From Bipolaris cookei (taxonomy: Eukaryota; Ascomycota; Dothideomycetes; Pleosporales; Pleosporaceae): 64,000 nt of DNA. Shown one piece after another: positions 33,877 to 45,695 of this stretch. The notes beneath the pieces are model-generated. The model saw only the letters and a list, made by a program, of their open reading frames with translations, searched no databases and was not told where the DNA came from. Numbering within the stretch: position 1 is the first letter of the stretch; the number at the start of each line of letters is the position of its first letter. A program made the translations under genes and the position numbers. Where the stretch lies: contig NRSV01000011.1 in assembly GCA_002286855.1 (NCBI GenBank), forward strand, positions 186,001 to 250,000, in the 5' to 3' direction.

Positions 33877-35035
33877 CTACGCAGCAACCTTGACAGTAAG
33901 CTTACCAAAGTGCTTCTGGTCCCACATGTACTGGTATGCCTCCTTGAGATCCTTGAGCTCAAATACCTTCTCATCGACGATAGGGTGAATGTCATTCGCC
34001 TCAATGGCGCGGCACATGTCCTCCATTTGCAGCCGTGAGCCGACGAGAATACCACGGACGGTGCAAATGTTGTTCAAGCAGTCGAGGAACGTAGGCTGGT
34101 CCTTTCCGCCGCCACCAATGAACCCAATTATGGAGATGACGCCGTCAATGGCAATGGCCTTGAGAGACTGTGCCATTGTGGTTGGGCCACCAACTTCGAC
34201 TACGTGCTGGACACCCGCACCACCAGGAGTGAGCTTGGCGGCTTCCTCGCCCCAGTTTGGCATCTCCTTGTAGTTGATGACATGGTCTGCACCGTATTTC
34301 TTGAGGAGGTCGGCCTTACTGGCGGAACTGGTGGTAGCAATGACTTTTGCGCCGGCCGCCTTTGCGAATTGCAGAGCGAAGATGCTGACGCCGCCGGTGC
34401 CCTGGGTGAGGACTGTGTCACCGGGCTTGAGGGCGCGCGACTCGAGGCCATAGAGGGCGTTCCAGGCTGTGAGGGCCGCGCAGGATAAGGTCGAGGCTTC
34501 GAGCATGTTGAGGTTCGAGGGGGCCTTGACGAGGCCTGCCTCGTCGAAGACGGCGTGCTCGCGGAGAGTGCCGTCTAGGGCACCACCGAGACCGGTAGCG
34601 AGGGATTGTGCGTTGAGAGAGCCGGCGATGTGGCCCTGGTTGAAGAGAGTGACTACCTTGTCTATGCGAGTATTAGTTTCTTGGTCTGAGCAACACAGCT
34701 TTGGCATAGTGTGTATATACCTCCAGGTTGGAAGCGTGTGACGTGCTTGCCAACAGCTTCTACGGTACCAGCACCATCTGAGCCGGGTACAATGTTATCC
34801 TTCATGGGGAAGGGGTATTTGCCCTTGGGGATGATGAGATCACGGTAGTTGAGAGACGCGGCGTGGACTATTGTATGGTTAACTTCGTTACAGTGTTTAG
34901 TTGCTCATACTACGTACTCTTGACGAGGACATCTTTGTCGCCAATCTCAGGTACCTTGGCCTGCTCGTTAAACTTGAGAGACTCGAAGCCGTCCTGTCCT
35001 TGGACAGTCCATGCCTTAGTGGTTGATGGTGACAT
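33877..35035 (-). CDS. zinc-free MDR-family quinone/alcohol oxidoreductase
   Basis: Exons are 35035-34918, 34867-34721 and 34661-33877 (349 aa). It is an NAD(P)H-dependent medium-chain dehydrogenase/reductase. The N-terminal GroES-like part reads MSPSTTKAWTVQGQDG, then IHAASLNYRDLIIPKG and PGSDGAGTV. The coenzyme fold has TQGTGGVSIFALQFAKAAGA and ATTSSASKADLLKKYGADHV. The usual Cys and His ligands of both zinc sites are absent in the part I can read, which points to the quinone reductase/zinc-free subgroup. The substrate cannot be told from sequence. No signal peptide is visible, so it is probably cytosolic. Confidence 0.9.
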
Positions 35036-36425
35036 GTTGGTTGTGGATAAAAGATTATTCAGGAAATGTGCAGACTATGATTAAACAGTAAAAACTTTTG
35101 CTGTATGTGAGTTATACTAGGACTTTTGAGAGATACCAGCTGCTTGATGCTGTTCCCCGCCATACCGGTCTCTTGTCTTATATAGGTACAAGACTTGCCA
35201 TGTGGGAGTGGGGTCCTCAAAAGTCCGATAGTGACGCAACAACAGGATGGCTGCTAACTCAATCTAACGTCACAACTGGGAGAACCTTGTAGAGTGCGGG
35301 TATCATGGGTGGTTAGCGTAGGAAACAAGTGGCGAGTTGGCCGATCAAGAACCTTCAAGACCCGAATTGGTCGCTTCGGCCGCGTTGTATTGTAGCTTGG
35401 GAACTGCCGGCCCCAGCGAGTGAAGAGAAAAACGAAGACATCAAGGCCAGGCCGGTGTCAAGACGGAGATGACTCGGACATGTGAGTTACTTGTGCATAT
35501 CTGGCAGTGCAACAGTGAGGGAGATGCTCGACGTGCATTTGTAAGCTCCCCGGGTTTACGGCGTGTGGGTCTGATGAAGAAGGACGCGATGCTTTCGCGT
35601 GGTGTCGTGCCCTGGCCATGCCCCGCACCACTTTCGATTGCCTTCCATACCCACGCTTACGGTAAATATATACTTTTTAACCTTGACGTGTGTCAGTATC
35701 CGCGAGTCCGTTGGCTGCTTATCCCGGGCGTAGTGCAGTTGTAGTACCTGGTCGGGGGACAGATATCGGGTAAAGAAGGCAGCCTCTCGTGGACGCAGAG
35801 CCGATTGTCAAACAGTGCACTCCCAGTGTTGCCCTCTAGACGTATACAATCTTGGCTGAAACGTCTTACCCTATTATATTTGATGACCTTGGCGAAGAAT
35901 AGGCTGTCCCGTCGTGGCGCTTGGCGGTGAAAACAAGCATCATGTCAACGAAGATACGCGTCGATGAGCATGCAGCGAACAACAACGATGGACGAAACAA
36001 GTGTGGCACAGTTGCATGCTAAATATGAGCAGGCTGCCTTTCAGCTCCCTGAAGACATCCAGCTTTCAGCCACTCGGTCGCAGTGATGATTAGTGTGTGA
36101 TCGCCTACCAATGACCGAGCATTGGCCCGTCATCTGCTACACCCCGACCTTTGTCCACTGGCAGCACCACAGCCAGACAACGCCGCGCATAAAGAGGCAG
36201 CAATCGTCTTCGCGCACAGCGTCGACTGCCATGGAATTTTCTTTCCCAGGTTCCACAAAAAGCGAAATCGGCCCTTACGCATTCGCTGCCCCTTCAGCTC
36301 GAGAATGCTGTGCGAGCGCATCATAATGCATGTGCAACTTGTCGCTCGACACTCTAGCTTCGTCACATAGCTTATGATACAAGTCCCGCCCGCCATAGCC
36401 CGAGGAACCGAGGAACCGCGTTACC
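35036..36425. other. long divergent intergenic region
   Basis: About 1.39 kb lie between the divergent starts of the oxidoreductase and the four-TM protein. I find no coding frame with protein-like character, no RNA gene and no repeat. It is longer than most promoters here. Confidence 0.4.
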
Positions 36426-38749
36426 ATGACCTCTCTAGAACCCTCATCCAGCGACTCGTCGCGCGATGTATCCCCACAAACCCGGCCCGAGCCCTACGAC
36501 CCTTTCCATGCAGATAACGACCCCATCGAACTTGCCAACCTATCCAGACCATCCCTCGACGATAGCGACACATATGGCTTCCGTGGGCGCTCCCCGCCCC
36601 ACGACTCGGATGAAGGCATGCAAAAAGGGCTACATCCCCGGTCAATGTTCGGGCTTGCACAAGGCAATGATCAGTATGCACCCGTTCATCAGCGGAATTC
36701 TAGCTTGGGGCCCTCTTTACAGTCAAAGAGAGAGTCTTCGTATACAATAAATCGCGCGCTATACAACAGCACGTCGAGAGATGCCGATACCCAGGCTATA
36801 CTTGACCGGAGATCAGGCGAATTAGCCCAATGGCACATATACTGGACCACTCCTGCGCTGATAATATTGCTTTTTCTAGCTGGGTTTGCAGCAGCAGTGG
36901 GCCACCATTTGTTCTATTCATATCTTGATGGAAAACCGGCTACAGCTCAATTGAAGATGGTCAGGTACGGCACAGCACTAGCCTTCTTTGTCAAGAGTAC
37001 GCTCGCGGGGTGCGTCATCATGTGCAATCGTCAACGCATCTGGTATACGTTTCGGCGGAAAGCCATGACAATCAAGGGCATCGATGGCCTGTTTTCGGCA
37101 ACAGAGGATCCCACGCAGTTTTTCATGAACTGGGAAATGACCCGCAACGGCAAGCTTGCAACATTGATGGCAGCTTGCACATGGTAAGTCAAGTGGGCGT
37201 TAAAAAGCTGACCTTGCTGATCTGTACAAAAAGGTTGATACCTCTGGCCTCTGTTCTCTCTCCAGCTTCACTTACCTCTCAGCTCAGTACCTTGAATGAG
37301 AACGGAACGTGTTCAGTAGCGAACCTTAACTTTGCACAGGAAGCAAATTACGATTTTCGAGACCAGAAATCTTTTTACAAGAAATCTTTGAGCTTTTTCA
37401 ATACAACAGATATCAAAGCTCAGCAGCCAGGTTGGTTTGATTATTATGACCAACCTTCCAAGACCGCTCGGCGCCTGGCCTTTAGCAGCGTCTACACGCA
37501 AAAGCCGCAGTCCCACGAGAACGCGGCCATGTCGTTTTGCGGCGAAGGTTGGAACTGCACTTATTCGATCAATTTCTTGGGTCCAGGATATAAATGCGAC
37601 GATCTCAACGATGCCGACAAAGCCAAGGCACCTTTCTCAATGGACATAATTGCGCCGAAAGGAAACGTTACCTACTATGCAGACGTAGATCAAGGCGATT
37701 ATCATTACCAGGATCCGAAAGCCAAAAGCGATATGTTGGGTGTCATCCAGAGTGAACCCAATCTCTGGATAGGCTACGCAATCAATACCTACCAGCCATA
37801 CGCGCCCGATTCGCCCTTCTACGAGACATGGAAAACCGTTCACGAACCAAGAATGTTTAAATGCGTCATGCACTATACCAACTACACTTTTGAAATGACC
37901 TACAACCCCCGACAAAACGCCACACGCAAGCAGCGTGACTTCCTTGCCCCAGTTGTCGACACGACCGTCCAATGGGACGACAAGCAGAACGACTGGACCG
38001 CCTCCCCCGCACAAAACTTCATCCGGCCCAACGACGATGTAGGAAAATACAAAGTAGCAAGTACCTACCACACGCTAGGCATGCTCCTCCGCCGCTTCCT
38101 CCGCGGCAAAATCGAAAAAAACAATGTCCTAATCACCTATACCGATCTCTCTGAAACCCGCCTCGCAAACAGCAGCACATCGTACCCGCTCGTCGATCTC
38201 AAAACCGAAATGCAAGACCTCTTCGAAGACATGATTATCACGCTGCTCAGCGACCCCAACCTCGTCGCTGCCGAAACCCAAAACGCGCCCTGCGAGAAAT
38301 CCCGCACAATTATGGTATACGTCTATTATATGCAATCCCTCTGGATTGGCTACGCAATCGTCATCGCTGTTACGTTCGCCTTTGCACTTGTCGGCGCGTG
38401 GTCGCTGTACAACAACGGTGTCGCGTCCGATGTCCTCTTCTCACGTATCATGGTGACAACGCGGAACCCCACGCTGGATCATTTGAGTGTGGGTGCGTGT
38501 CTGGGTGGCGACCCGTTTCCCAAGGATTTGACAAAGACGAAGCTACGGTTTGGCGTGTTGCTTGAAGATGATCCGAGGGAGGGGCCGTTGGGCAAGGTGG
38601 AGCATTGTTGTTTTGGAACGGTGGGGGAGACGAAGGAGATTGTAAAGGGGGGGACGTATGCGGGGTTGAAGGAGTGGAGGGAGGTAGATGAGGGGGAGGA
38701 GAGTTCGAGTGTGGATGAGAAGGAGCTGCTGCTTTTTGAGCGGACGTGA
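36426..38749 (+). CDS. four-TM membrane protein with large N-glycosylated loop, function unknown
   Basis: Exons are 36426-37183 and 37234-38749 (757 aa). After a disordered Ser/Pro-rich cytosolic N-terminus (about 135 residues) come three membrane segments: TPALIILLFLAGFAAAVG, GTALAFFVKSTLAGCVIM and LATLMAACTWLIPLASVL. The intron falls inside the third. A non-cytosolic loop of about 390 residues follows, with many Asn-X-Ser/Thr sites (NGTCS, NCTYS, NVTYY, NYTFE) and several cysteines. A fourth segment (WIGYAIVIAVTFAFALVGAW) leads to an acidic cytosolic tail. Homologues occur throughout Pezizomycotina, and some are labelled formylmethionine deformylase-like in databases. I see no deformylase motif and would not use that name. 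Confidence 0.85.
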
Positions 38750-38940
38750 TGGTGTGGGTTTTTATGAGTGGCATGTTACGATATCCGTATGGTTTACATT
38801 TCCAATATATTTTTTCCCTTGAGACATGTATGTTTTGATTTCCATGATACCTTGGGGTTACTCTTCGATAGGTAACAAGATATCAGCTATTTTATTTACT
38901 CCCTTTCTGCTCTATACTCAAATCTCTCTAGCTGTACAAT

Positions 38941-41375
38941 CTAAAAATCCAAAGCCGCCTTCTTCGTCTGTTCCTCTTGCCCTTCACTCTTCTCCACCTC
39001 CACCTTCGGTCCCTTACCCTTCCTATACACCCTCGCATCCCTAGGATCAAATCCACCATTACCCCAAAGCGCCCACTCAGGCGTCTCATCACCAACATAG
39101 TCTTCTGGCATCCACCCCACGACCTTGCCGTCCTCCATACGCGTTCCCTGTACCTTCCCCTCATTCAAGTCAAAAAAGCGTTCAAAATCGATCCGAGTAG
39201 CCCACCGCCCATCCCTCATAAAGCGTGTCCGGTCCGCCAAAAGGACGCAGCATGAATGCGCATGTTCAGCCCCAATACCATACTGCAACCCCCGACTATT
39301 CAATTCCTTCTCCAGCTCAGTCACAAACTCAGCCACTTCCTCGTAAAACGGCACGTTTTGCATGGTGAGTCCCGCGGAGCCAGCCGCAGATGTACCGCAG
39401 TACGTTACACCTTTTACCTCTACAAATCCAGGCAGTGCGCGCTCGACGAGGTCAGCGTAGCCGCGTACTTCCTCGGCCATGTTGAAGCCTTTTACGAGCG
39501 TGAGACGGAAAACGGTGCGTTGTTCGAAGCGGCGGGCACGCAGGATATCGAGGCAAGCGCAGAAGCGTTCCCAGAAGTCGCGGTGAAGGGGGCGGTCAAT
39601 CTTGCGGAGACTGTCTTTGTTGGAAGCATCGATGGAGACGTATAGTTGGGTTACAGGGATGAGCGAGGCGAGTTGAGCTGGGTGCTGTGCGTTGCAGACG
39701 AGAAATGTGGAGATGCGGTTTTTGTGCATGATGTCCAGGAGTTGGTTGATGTGCGGGTAGAAAATGGGTTCGCCGACGAGACTTAGAGCGCAGTGCCGGA
39801 TTCGCATTGCTTCGCTGAAGCGTTCGGCTCTTACGCCGGGGACGCCCTTCATCATTTTGATCTTCTTGTAGTGCGCTGCTGTGATGCCATCAAAGATCAT
39901 CTCGGGGGCGTCTGTGACCCAGCGCCAGGTGGTGCCGACGGGGTTTGTGCCGTGTCGCCAGCAGAAGACGCATTTGTTAGAACAAGATAGAGATGGGGTT
40001 GCTTCCATACACAAGTGTGAGGCGATACCGTAGAAGGAGTACTTGTAGCAAGATCCCCGGCCACGTAGTGCAGACTTGGTCCATCGGCAAATCTTGACAC
40101 CGGAATGTGAGCCGATGATGCTATAGCCCTGCTTTGTGAGAGCAGCGTGAGTGGGAGAAGTAGTTGGGACCATCTCCTTTGGAGCAGGGGCGGATTTGGG
40201 TTTAGGCGCAGATCTCTTATAGGTTGTGAAGTCAATGGGTATCGGCGATGACGAAGAGTTCACCATGGAGCCCAAGTCTTCGACGTCGTCAACTCGTGAA
40301 GATTGACCGTTTCCGTACTCAGCGTCATCCACCTCTTCCTCGTCACTCTCAGCAGGATCACCACTACCTGGAACACCCTCACCAAGTCCTCGTCCTTCGG
40401 CAAGCTCGACCAGCGCGTCCTGAACTCCAATTCTCCATTCTTCTAATTGCTTTTCTGCATCATTTTTAACATCACCCATGCCGAGGGGATATGCTCGCTT
40501 TCTGCCAGTCAACCTCGCCATCCACTTGTCAACCTCCCTAGCTTGACTACAGAAGCCTTCCTCTTCTGTTGGCCATCCCTCCTTGTCTCCAAATCCAAAA
40601 ACGGAGTATCCAAGCAACCCACTCAATGGTGCTGTATCAATACGGAAGTCATTGTGTGTTTCCTGAAGACTCTCAATAAATATATCCAAGACAGTATCGA
40701 TGTTGTACGTGGGTATGAGGATGATGTAGAAGTACTTGACGTTGACATCGGTCTTTGGTGGGGTTACAAAATAGTCATCGTGTTCAATGTACGAAATGTC
40801 GTGGGTATGGGGCTCGAGGAAAGAAGAAGCCTGGTCGCAGCCAGTTGTCCACTCTGTGATTGTCTTTACGAATTGTGCGGCATAGCGCTCGGTTGTACCA
40901 GAAAGCGACTGGAAGAAGATCAGGGGCTGTATCTTGTCCGTTTTGTGATCGAAGGTTAGGGTCGGCGCCACACTCTTCTTCGGTATTTTCCTGCCCTTTA
41001 CCATCTTGGGTCCCTTCTTTACTTTTGTGGCAGCGACCACAGCGCCTGTGTCATCCTCGGCATGGTTATCAACATTGAGGTCTGGAGAACTGAGGGTCGT
41101 CGTGTATTCTGGGAGCCATTCAGGCTTGAGCTCAACTTTTTGCTTTTCGATGAGCGGCTGAGGCACGGGAGATGTCGGCAGCTTCTCCCTTCGGTCGCGC
41201 GAGTAAATAATGAGGCGCGCAATTGTCGCTACTATGAGCGCTGAAAGCAAAACAGGAAGCCGATGGTCGTGCCAGATGAGGAGTACCTCTATACTCAAGT
41301 CAGGAGGGTATGTTAGAATCGAATTCAAAATCGCTTACCAGCCGGCAGCTTTCCCAACAAGTTATGCAAAGCCAT
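38941..41375 (-). CDS. TYW1: tRNA 4-demethylwyosine synthase TYW1
   Basis: Exons are 41375-41339 and 41288-38941 (794 aa). It performs the radical-SAM step of wybutosine synthesis at position 37 of tRNA-Phe, using pyruvate. The spliced start (MALHNLLGKLPAEVLLIW) leads straight into a membrane anchor (LPVLLSALIVATIARLIIY), as in other fungal TYW1, which are tethered to the ER. A flavodoxin domain follows (IFFQSLSGTTERYA, GYSVFGFGDKEGWP). Then comes the radical SAM core with the CxxxCxxC cluster in LSCSNKCVFCWRHGTNP. The family motifs GVPGVRAERFSEA, HCALSLVGEPIFYP and LYVSIDASNKDSLRKIDRP are all present. Next to it is SEN34, another tRNA-processing gene. Confidence 0.96.
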
Positions 41376-41756
41376 AGCGTTGTTGTGGTGTGGCGCATAG
41401 GACGGCATGCATTGTCACGAACTTTTGGCAAACCGCTCGCGTGGGGTCGATTAGCGGGGTCGAACTGCACTCGCCTTATTGGTGGATCGCATCTGCAGGA
41501 ACCACAGGCCGCGGCATGTTTTTTATCTCGATACTTTGTATCTGGTTTGTGATCCTAACACTATGCAAGGAGAATTCATAACAGGAAGAGTCGCAGATGG
41601 TACTGTTGGCATTGAACCTTCAGCGCATGTTCATAAGTAATTCGAAAGTTCCCAGAGTGACAGCAGCGTACATTGAATTGGGGTTTATTTTCTTCTAGTC
41701 TAGCATTGCATTCGTAAAATCATAATCCTCATCGGTCTAATCCTCGGCGATGCCAC
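41376..41756. other. TYW1 upstream / SEN34 downstream strip
   Basis: About 380 bp. It holds the TYW1 promoter and the SEN34 3' end. I see nothing else in it. Confidence 0.4.
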
Positions 41757-42950
41757 TTAGAGGGCCGCCCACTCGACGGAAAAAGCCCTGACAGGCTCCT
41801 TCTCATTCGCGTCTATCTCCGGATCCTCACCGCCAATCATGTAAGCCTTCTTCGTTCCTGTACCAAGACGCCCGCCACCGACTACGTCCAGAAGCTCAAA
41901 CTTCTGGTCCCAGCCCAGACCCGTCGCAGCAAAGTGACTGTGGTAGCGAAGTGGGTCGCCAGGGTACACGTTGTAGTGGCAACCAAAGCGCAGACCAGGC
42001 ATGTGATAGTAGCCTTTGGAGTGCAGATACCGGAACAATGGGTAACTGTCCGGTACCTTTGGGGGAGGGGCAGCAGTCTCCTTAGCGGGGGTCGCCAGCG
42101 GTGGATATGAGGTCGTGGGCGTAACGAAATGCTTCTGACCTGCAACTCCTTTCACTGTGTTGCTCTTAATGGACGGTTCAGGTTCAGTAGGAGTAAACAC
42201 TGGTTCGAAGAGAGACTCTTCAGGTGCGGGGATCGAGGTAGGAGCAGGAGAGTCAATCTTTGGTGGCTTGACCTGTACCCACGACTCCGAGAAGCTTGAG
42301 CCCTTCATGATGAACCCAAGACCAGAGTGCGCAAGATCAGAAGTGCTGGTTTCTGTGCTAACAGGACTGGGACTGCTGATGATACTAGGACTCGGGTCGA
42401 CCTTGATGAGTTCCACTGGCGTATACGAGTCAGAGAAGCTCGATCCTTTCATGATGAAGCCCAGACCGAAGCCTGAGAGACTCGAGTCATCCACTTTGAG
42501 CGTTTGTTCAGACACCGAGCTTGCAGCAAGACTGGCCTCGTCTGTCTTCAAACCCTTGTCGCGCAGGGCCCTTTCCTTTCTCCTCTCTGCAGCCTCTCTC
42601 TGTTCCTTAGCCACTTCTTCTCCTCTCTTATCCATCTCGGCCATGTACCTGAGTCTGTCCTCTCTACTCATCTTCGCAAAGTTCTCCTCATGAAACTGCG
42701 CATCATCCACGACATACGCAGCGCCCTTATCGACGAGTACCCGAGCCTCTTCCGGCATGAGTTCCAGCGGTACACCCAGAAAAACGTTTTGCTGGCTGAG
42801 GTTTGGGATCGTGCCCACCAAGAGTCCGCAGATGTTGTGCGCGCGACGGCAGTGCGCAATAACGTCCACATCGAAGAGGAGGTAGCGACCACCGACGAGG
42901 GAGATAGGAAATGGTTCCTTGATTAGGTTGGGTGCTGGCGCTTGCGCCAT
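41757..42950 (-). CDS. SEN34: tRNA-splicing endonuclease subunit SEN34
   Basis: A single exon of 397 aa encodes the subunit that cuts the 3' splice site of intron-containing tRNA precursors. The N-terminal domain (ISLVGGRYLLFDVDVIAHCR, residues 16-100) and the C-terminal nuclease domain are separated by about 180 disordered residues. That linker contains a twice-repeated block, GLGFIMKGSSFS. The nuclease part reads YPLFRYLHSKGYY, GLRFGCHYNVYPGDPL, YHSHF and GTGTKKAYMIGG. These include the Tyr, His and Lys of the catalytic triad. The internal duplication is unusual for the family. The gene is transcribed in tandem with TYW1 and diverges from DAD1. Confidence 0.94.
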   Translation of the reverse strand: MAQAPAPNLIKEPFPISLVGGRYLLFDVDVIAHCRRAHNICGLLVGTIPNLSQQNVFLGVPLELMPEEARVLVDKGAAYVVDDAQFHEENFAKMSREDRLRYMAEMDKRGEEVAKEQREAAERRKERALRDKGLKTDEASLAASSVSEQTLKVDDSSLSGFGLGFIMKGSSFSDSYTPVELIKVDPSPSIISSPSPVSTETSTSDLAHSGLGFIMKGSSFSESWVQVKPPKIDSPAPTSIPAPEESLFEPVFTPTEPEPSIKSNTVKGVAGQKHFVTPTTSYPPLATPAKETAAPPPKVPDSYPLFRYLHSKGYYHMPGLRFGCHYNVYPGDPLRYHSHFAATGLGWDQKFELLDVVGGGRLGTGTKKAYMIGGEDPEIDANEKEPVRAFSVEWAAL

Positions 42951-43330
42951 TGTGTGATCTGAAGCGAGGCAAAGGTTAGCTTCATATAGGTCAATGTAGC
43001 GGTGAGGTGAGACGCTGAGTTGGCTAGATCAGAGTGTGAATACAATATTGGTTCACCATGGTCCCATCTTGTGGGAGTCAGGGGATTGACAGATTATTGG
43101 GTATTCATCATATAAGGCGCAAAAAGCAAGGAGCGAAAAAAAGATTTTACTTACCTGTCACTTGTGAGGTTTCATCGTGAAAGTCGTGAGGAGAAAGGAA
43201 AGAGTTAAAGGTAAAGCTCGACTTTTCAGCAGGCTCGCTTAGCTAGCGCGACAAGGGCAAGGTCCCCGCAACACCGGAGGCGGACGCGACAGGCTCGCCT
43301 TTGACATATCAACACAGCGGCAGCAGCATC
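42951..43330. promoter_or_regulatory. divergent promoter region, SEN34 / DAD1
   Basis: A 380-bp stretch lies between divergent start codons. An A-rich run sits at about 43130-43145. No specific site is identified. Confidence 0.4.
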
Positions 43331-43736
43331 ATGGCACCACCGTATTTTGTAGGATCTACGAATGGCCAGGAGGCAGCGGCACCAAAGACATGTTACGAGC
43401 AGCAGCGCGAGATGCTGGTGACGGAGATTGCTCAAGTGCGTCCAATGTTACGGCCTGCACACCGACATTGTGGCCCGCCAATGTCGCTGCAACAATCTAG
43501 CGCTTGCGTGCTAATCATGGTCGCAGAGCCTAGAAGTCGTCTTGCAAAACATCAACAAACTCAACCGCTCGCTCGAAGAAGTCACGTCGGTCGGCAACGA
43601 ATTCGCGCCCGTTGAGTCACTGTGGAGTCACTTTGAGAACGTTATGGCCAAGGACCCCAACGAGCAGCAGGAAAGCACGCAAGAGGGGGCCACTGAGCAC
43701 GAGGGTGAGACAGAGGTGTCTGATGAGAGGAAATGA
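43331..43736 (+). CDS. DAD1: DASH/Dam1 kinetochore complex subunit DAD1
   Basis: Exons are 43331-43435 and 43527-43736 (104 aa) with a 91-nt intron. Dad1 is a small subunit of the ring complex that couples kinetochores to microtubules. The core reads YEQQREMLVTEIAQSLEVVL, followed by NINKLNRSLEEVTSVGNEF and VESLWSHFENVM, the characteristic Dad1 helix pair. It ends in a short acidic disordered tail. The splice junction falls between AQ and SLE with a GTGCGT donor. The length fits the family. Confidence 0.93.
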
Positions 43737-44221
43737 AAGAGTGAGGATCCCTGTTGATAGTATGACGATACGACAAAAACGCCGCGTAGTGTTGCGCACG
43801 GTGAATAGTTCATATAAACCTGAATAAGGCGTTACCGGAAGATGATGCAATCATACCCCTGAGCAAGTCGCTAGTAAAATGCTCGTCATAGGGCTGGAAA
43901 TCAAGCATGGTTCAAAAAAAAAGACTGCGCTTCAATTATTCCCTGGGCGCAGACAAAGCCAAGAAAGCAGGTTCGCTATACGCTCATACTAAATACCGAA
44001 TACAGATACAAGAAAAAGAAAAATGATGTTGTAGGCATTTGGACTCGCTATGTCCATTGTCGTGCCAAAGAAAAACCAAAAACGCCCCCAAACCATGTAC
44101 ATGAAAAGACTCGACCATGATGTGTTGGAAGGAAGAGACATGTCAGGACAGTGAGGGAGGGCGGGCAGCGTGTGGTCATTAAAACATATTGATCGTATCG
44201 TCCAGCGTCGTCATATGGAGA
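43737..44221. other. convergent 3' intergenic region
   Basis: About 485 bp lie between the convergent DAD1 and RHO4 genes. It is A-rich with short runs (43914-43922). I see no gene or repeat. Confidence 0.4.
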
Positions 44222-45196
44222 TTACAAGACGGTGCAGCCGCTGCGCTTCTTCTTCTTGCCGCCGCCAGCGGGGAGGGGTGTCGTTGCGTTCCCTCTTGAT
44301 GTTGAGTTTGCGGTACCGAGGCGGCGGTCTTGTTGCTCCTTGTGCTCGTCGCCGACGGCCATGGTGACGGCCATATCGAAGATTTCCTCGACGCCGTCTT
44401 GTTCTTTACTGCTGCACTCCATGTAGACGGCGCCCATTTTCTCAGCCACGGCACGGCCCTGGTCCGAGGTGACGGGCGTCAGGCCTTGTGTCTTGAGGAG
44501 CTCGATGCAGTTCTTCTTATTTCGCAGGTCGGATTTGAGGCCCAGCAACATGAGCGGTGTGGTTGGGCAGAAGTGGAGAACCTCGGGGTACCACTGAATC
44601 GTGTCAGTGCATGCATGGATGTGCTGGCTCAGCTAGCTCTCTTACCTTGTCCATGACGTTTTCTAGCGAATTTGGGCAATCAATTGCGAAGCAGACGAAG
44701 ATGACATCTGTCTCTGGGTAGGAGAGAGGGCGCAACCGGTCGTACTCCTCCTGGCCGGCCGTGTCCCATAGGGCCAGCTCGACCATCTTGCCCGAGGGCG
44801 GATGGGGCGTGTGGGTAATGTAGTTTTCAAAGACGGTGGGCACATATTTCTGGGGCGCATTAGTCTCTATGATGATGATGATGGTGGTGGTGCTGTCGCT
44901 GCTGGTAGCGTCGCAGGCGGGCGTACCTCTGGAAAGTTGCCGGAGCTATAGCTGATGAGCAAGCACGTCTTTCCGCAGCCGCCGTCGCCGACAACGACGA
45001 GCTTTTTAGAGTATGCAGGTGGCTCGGTGATTGCTGTGTCGCGCGTGTTGGTAGTGCCGTATGAGCTGACGGTGCCATTGCTGTTGCGCTCACTGGGGGT
45101 GCGGGCATGGCTGCGAACAGGGCCCATGGATGAGACGGGCGACTTTGTGCTCTGCTTGCGCCGCAGATAGTCGTAGTTTTGCGAGGTGGCGGCCAT
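44222..45196 (-). CDS. RHO4: Rho-family GTPase, Rho4 type
   Basis: Exons are 45196-44927, 44849-44646 and 44593-44222 (281 aa). It is a small GTPase for polarity, septation and wall integrity. A disordered N-terminal extension of about 65 residues (STKSPVSSMGPVRS) is typical of Rho4. The P-loop is GDGGCGKT, switch I has YVPTVFENY, switch II DTAGQEEYDRLRP, and the base-binding site GLKSDLRN. A polybasic stretch (GGGKKKKRSG) and the CAAX box CTVL (geranylgeranylation predicted) end the protein. Intron 1 contains a GAT/GGT triplet run (44871-44892, plus strand). It diverges from the phosphatase gene over 499 bp. Confidence 0.94.
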
Positions 45197-45695
45197 TGTG
45201 TGTATATGGTGTATATGTGTCTATCTCGCCAGAGGTGGTGGGCGGGCGGGTTGGCGCTACACGGGGTGGTGAGCAGGGAAAGGGTATGAATGAATACACA
45301 CAGAACAAAGCAGAGCAGAGCTGGAGCGGGAGAGCGTGTGGGGAGCGAGTGGTCGGGGCTTAAGAGAGGCGCATGTTGATTGTTGGCAGCACTCGGTCGC
45401 ATATGGCAACCGCGCTACAGCGCCAGCGGCTCGCTAAGCTAGCGCCGAGTGTCAACGCCGCCTGCCCTGGTCACTCGTTCCGTGGCCTGCCAGACGGCGG
45501 GCGCACAGCCCTACCACCACCAACTCTACCACCACCACTACCACCACCACTACCACCGCGGCTGCAAATACAGACGACGACGACAACACCGCCACCCACC
45601 CAGCATCAATCGCCTGGACATGCACAAGCGACTGACGCGCCCGGCTCCTTCGTCTCCTCTTCTTCCCCGTTGCCGCTGTTGCGCCCGCTGCCGCT
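45197..45695. promoter_or_regulatory. divergent promoter region, RHO4 / LCB3-type, with triplet repeat
   Basis: A 499-bp stretch lies between divergent ATGs. It includes an ACC/CCA triplet-rich tract at about 45510-45558, an imperfect simple repeat. Neighbouring frames that look long here are products of this low complexity. Confidence 0.5.

Noticed and set aside
41326..41328. TYW1 start at an in-frame TTG without the first intron.
   Set aside because: A clean ATG exon (41375-41339) with a GTAAGC donor and a CTAAC branch point splices in frame and leads directly into the membrane anchor.
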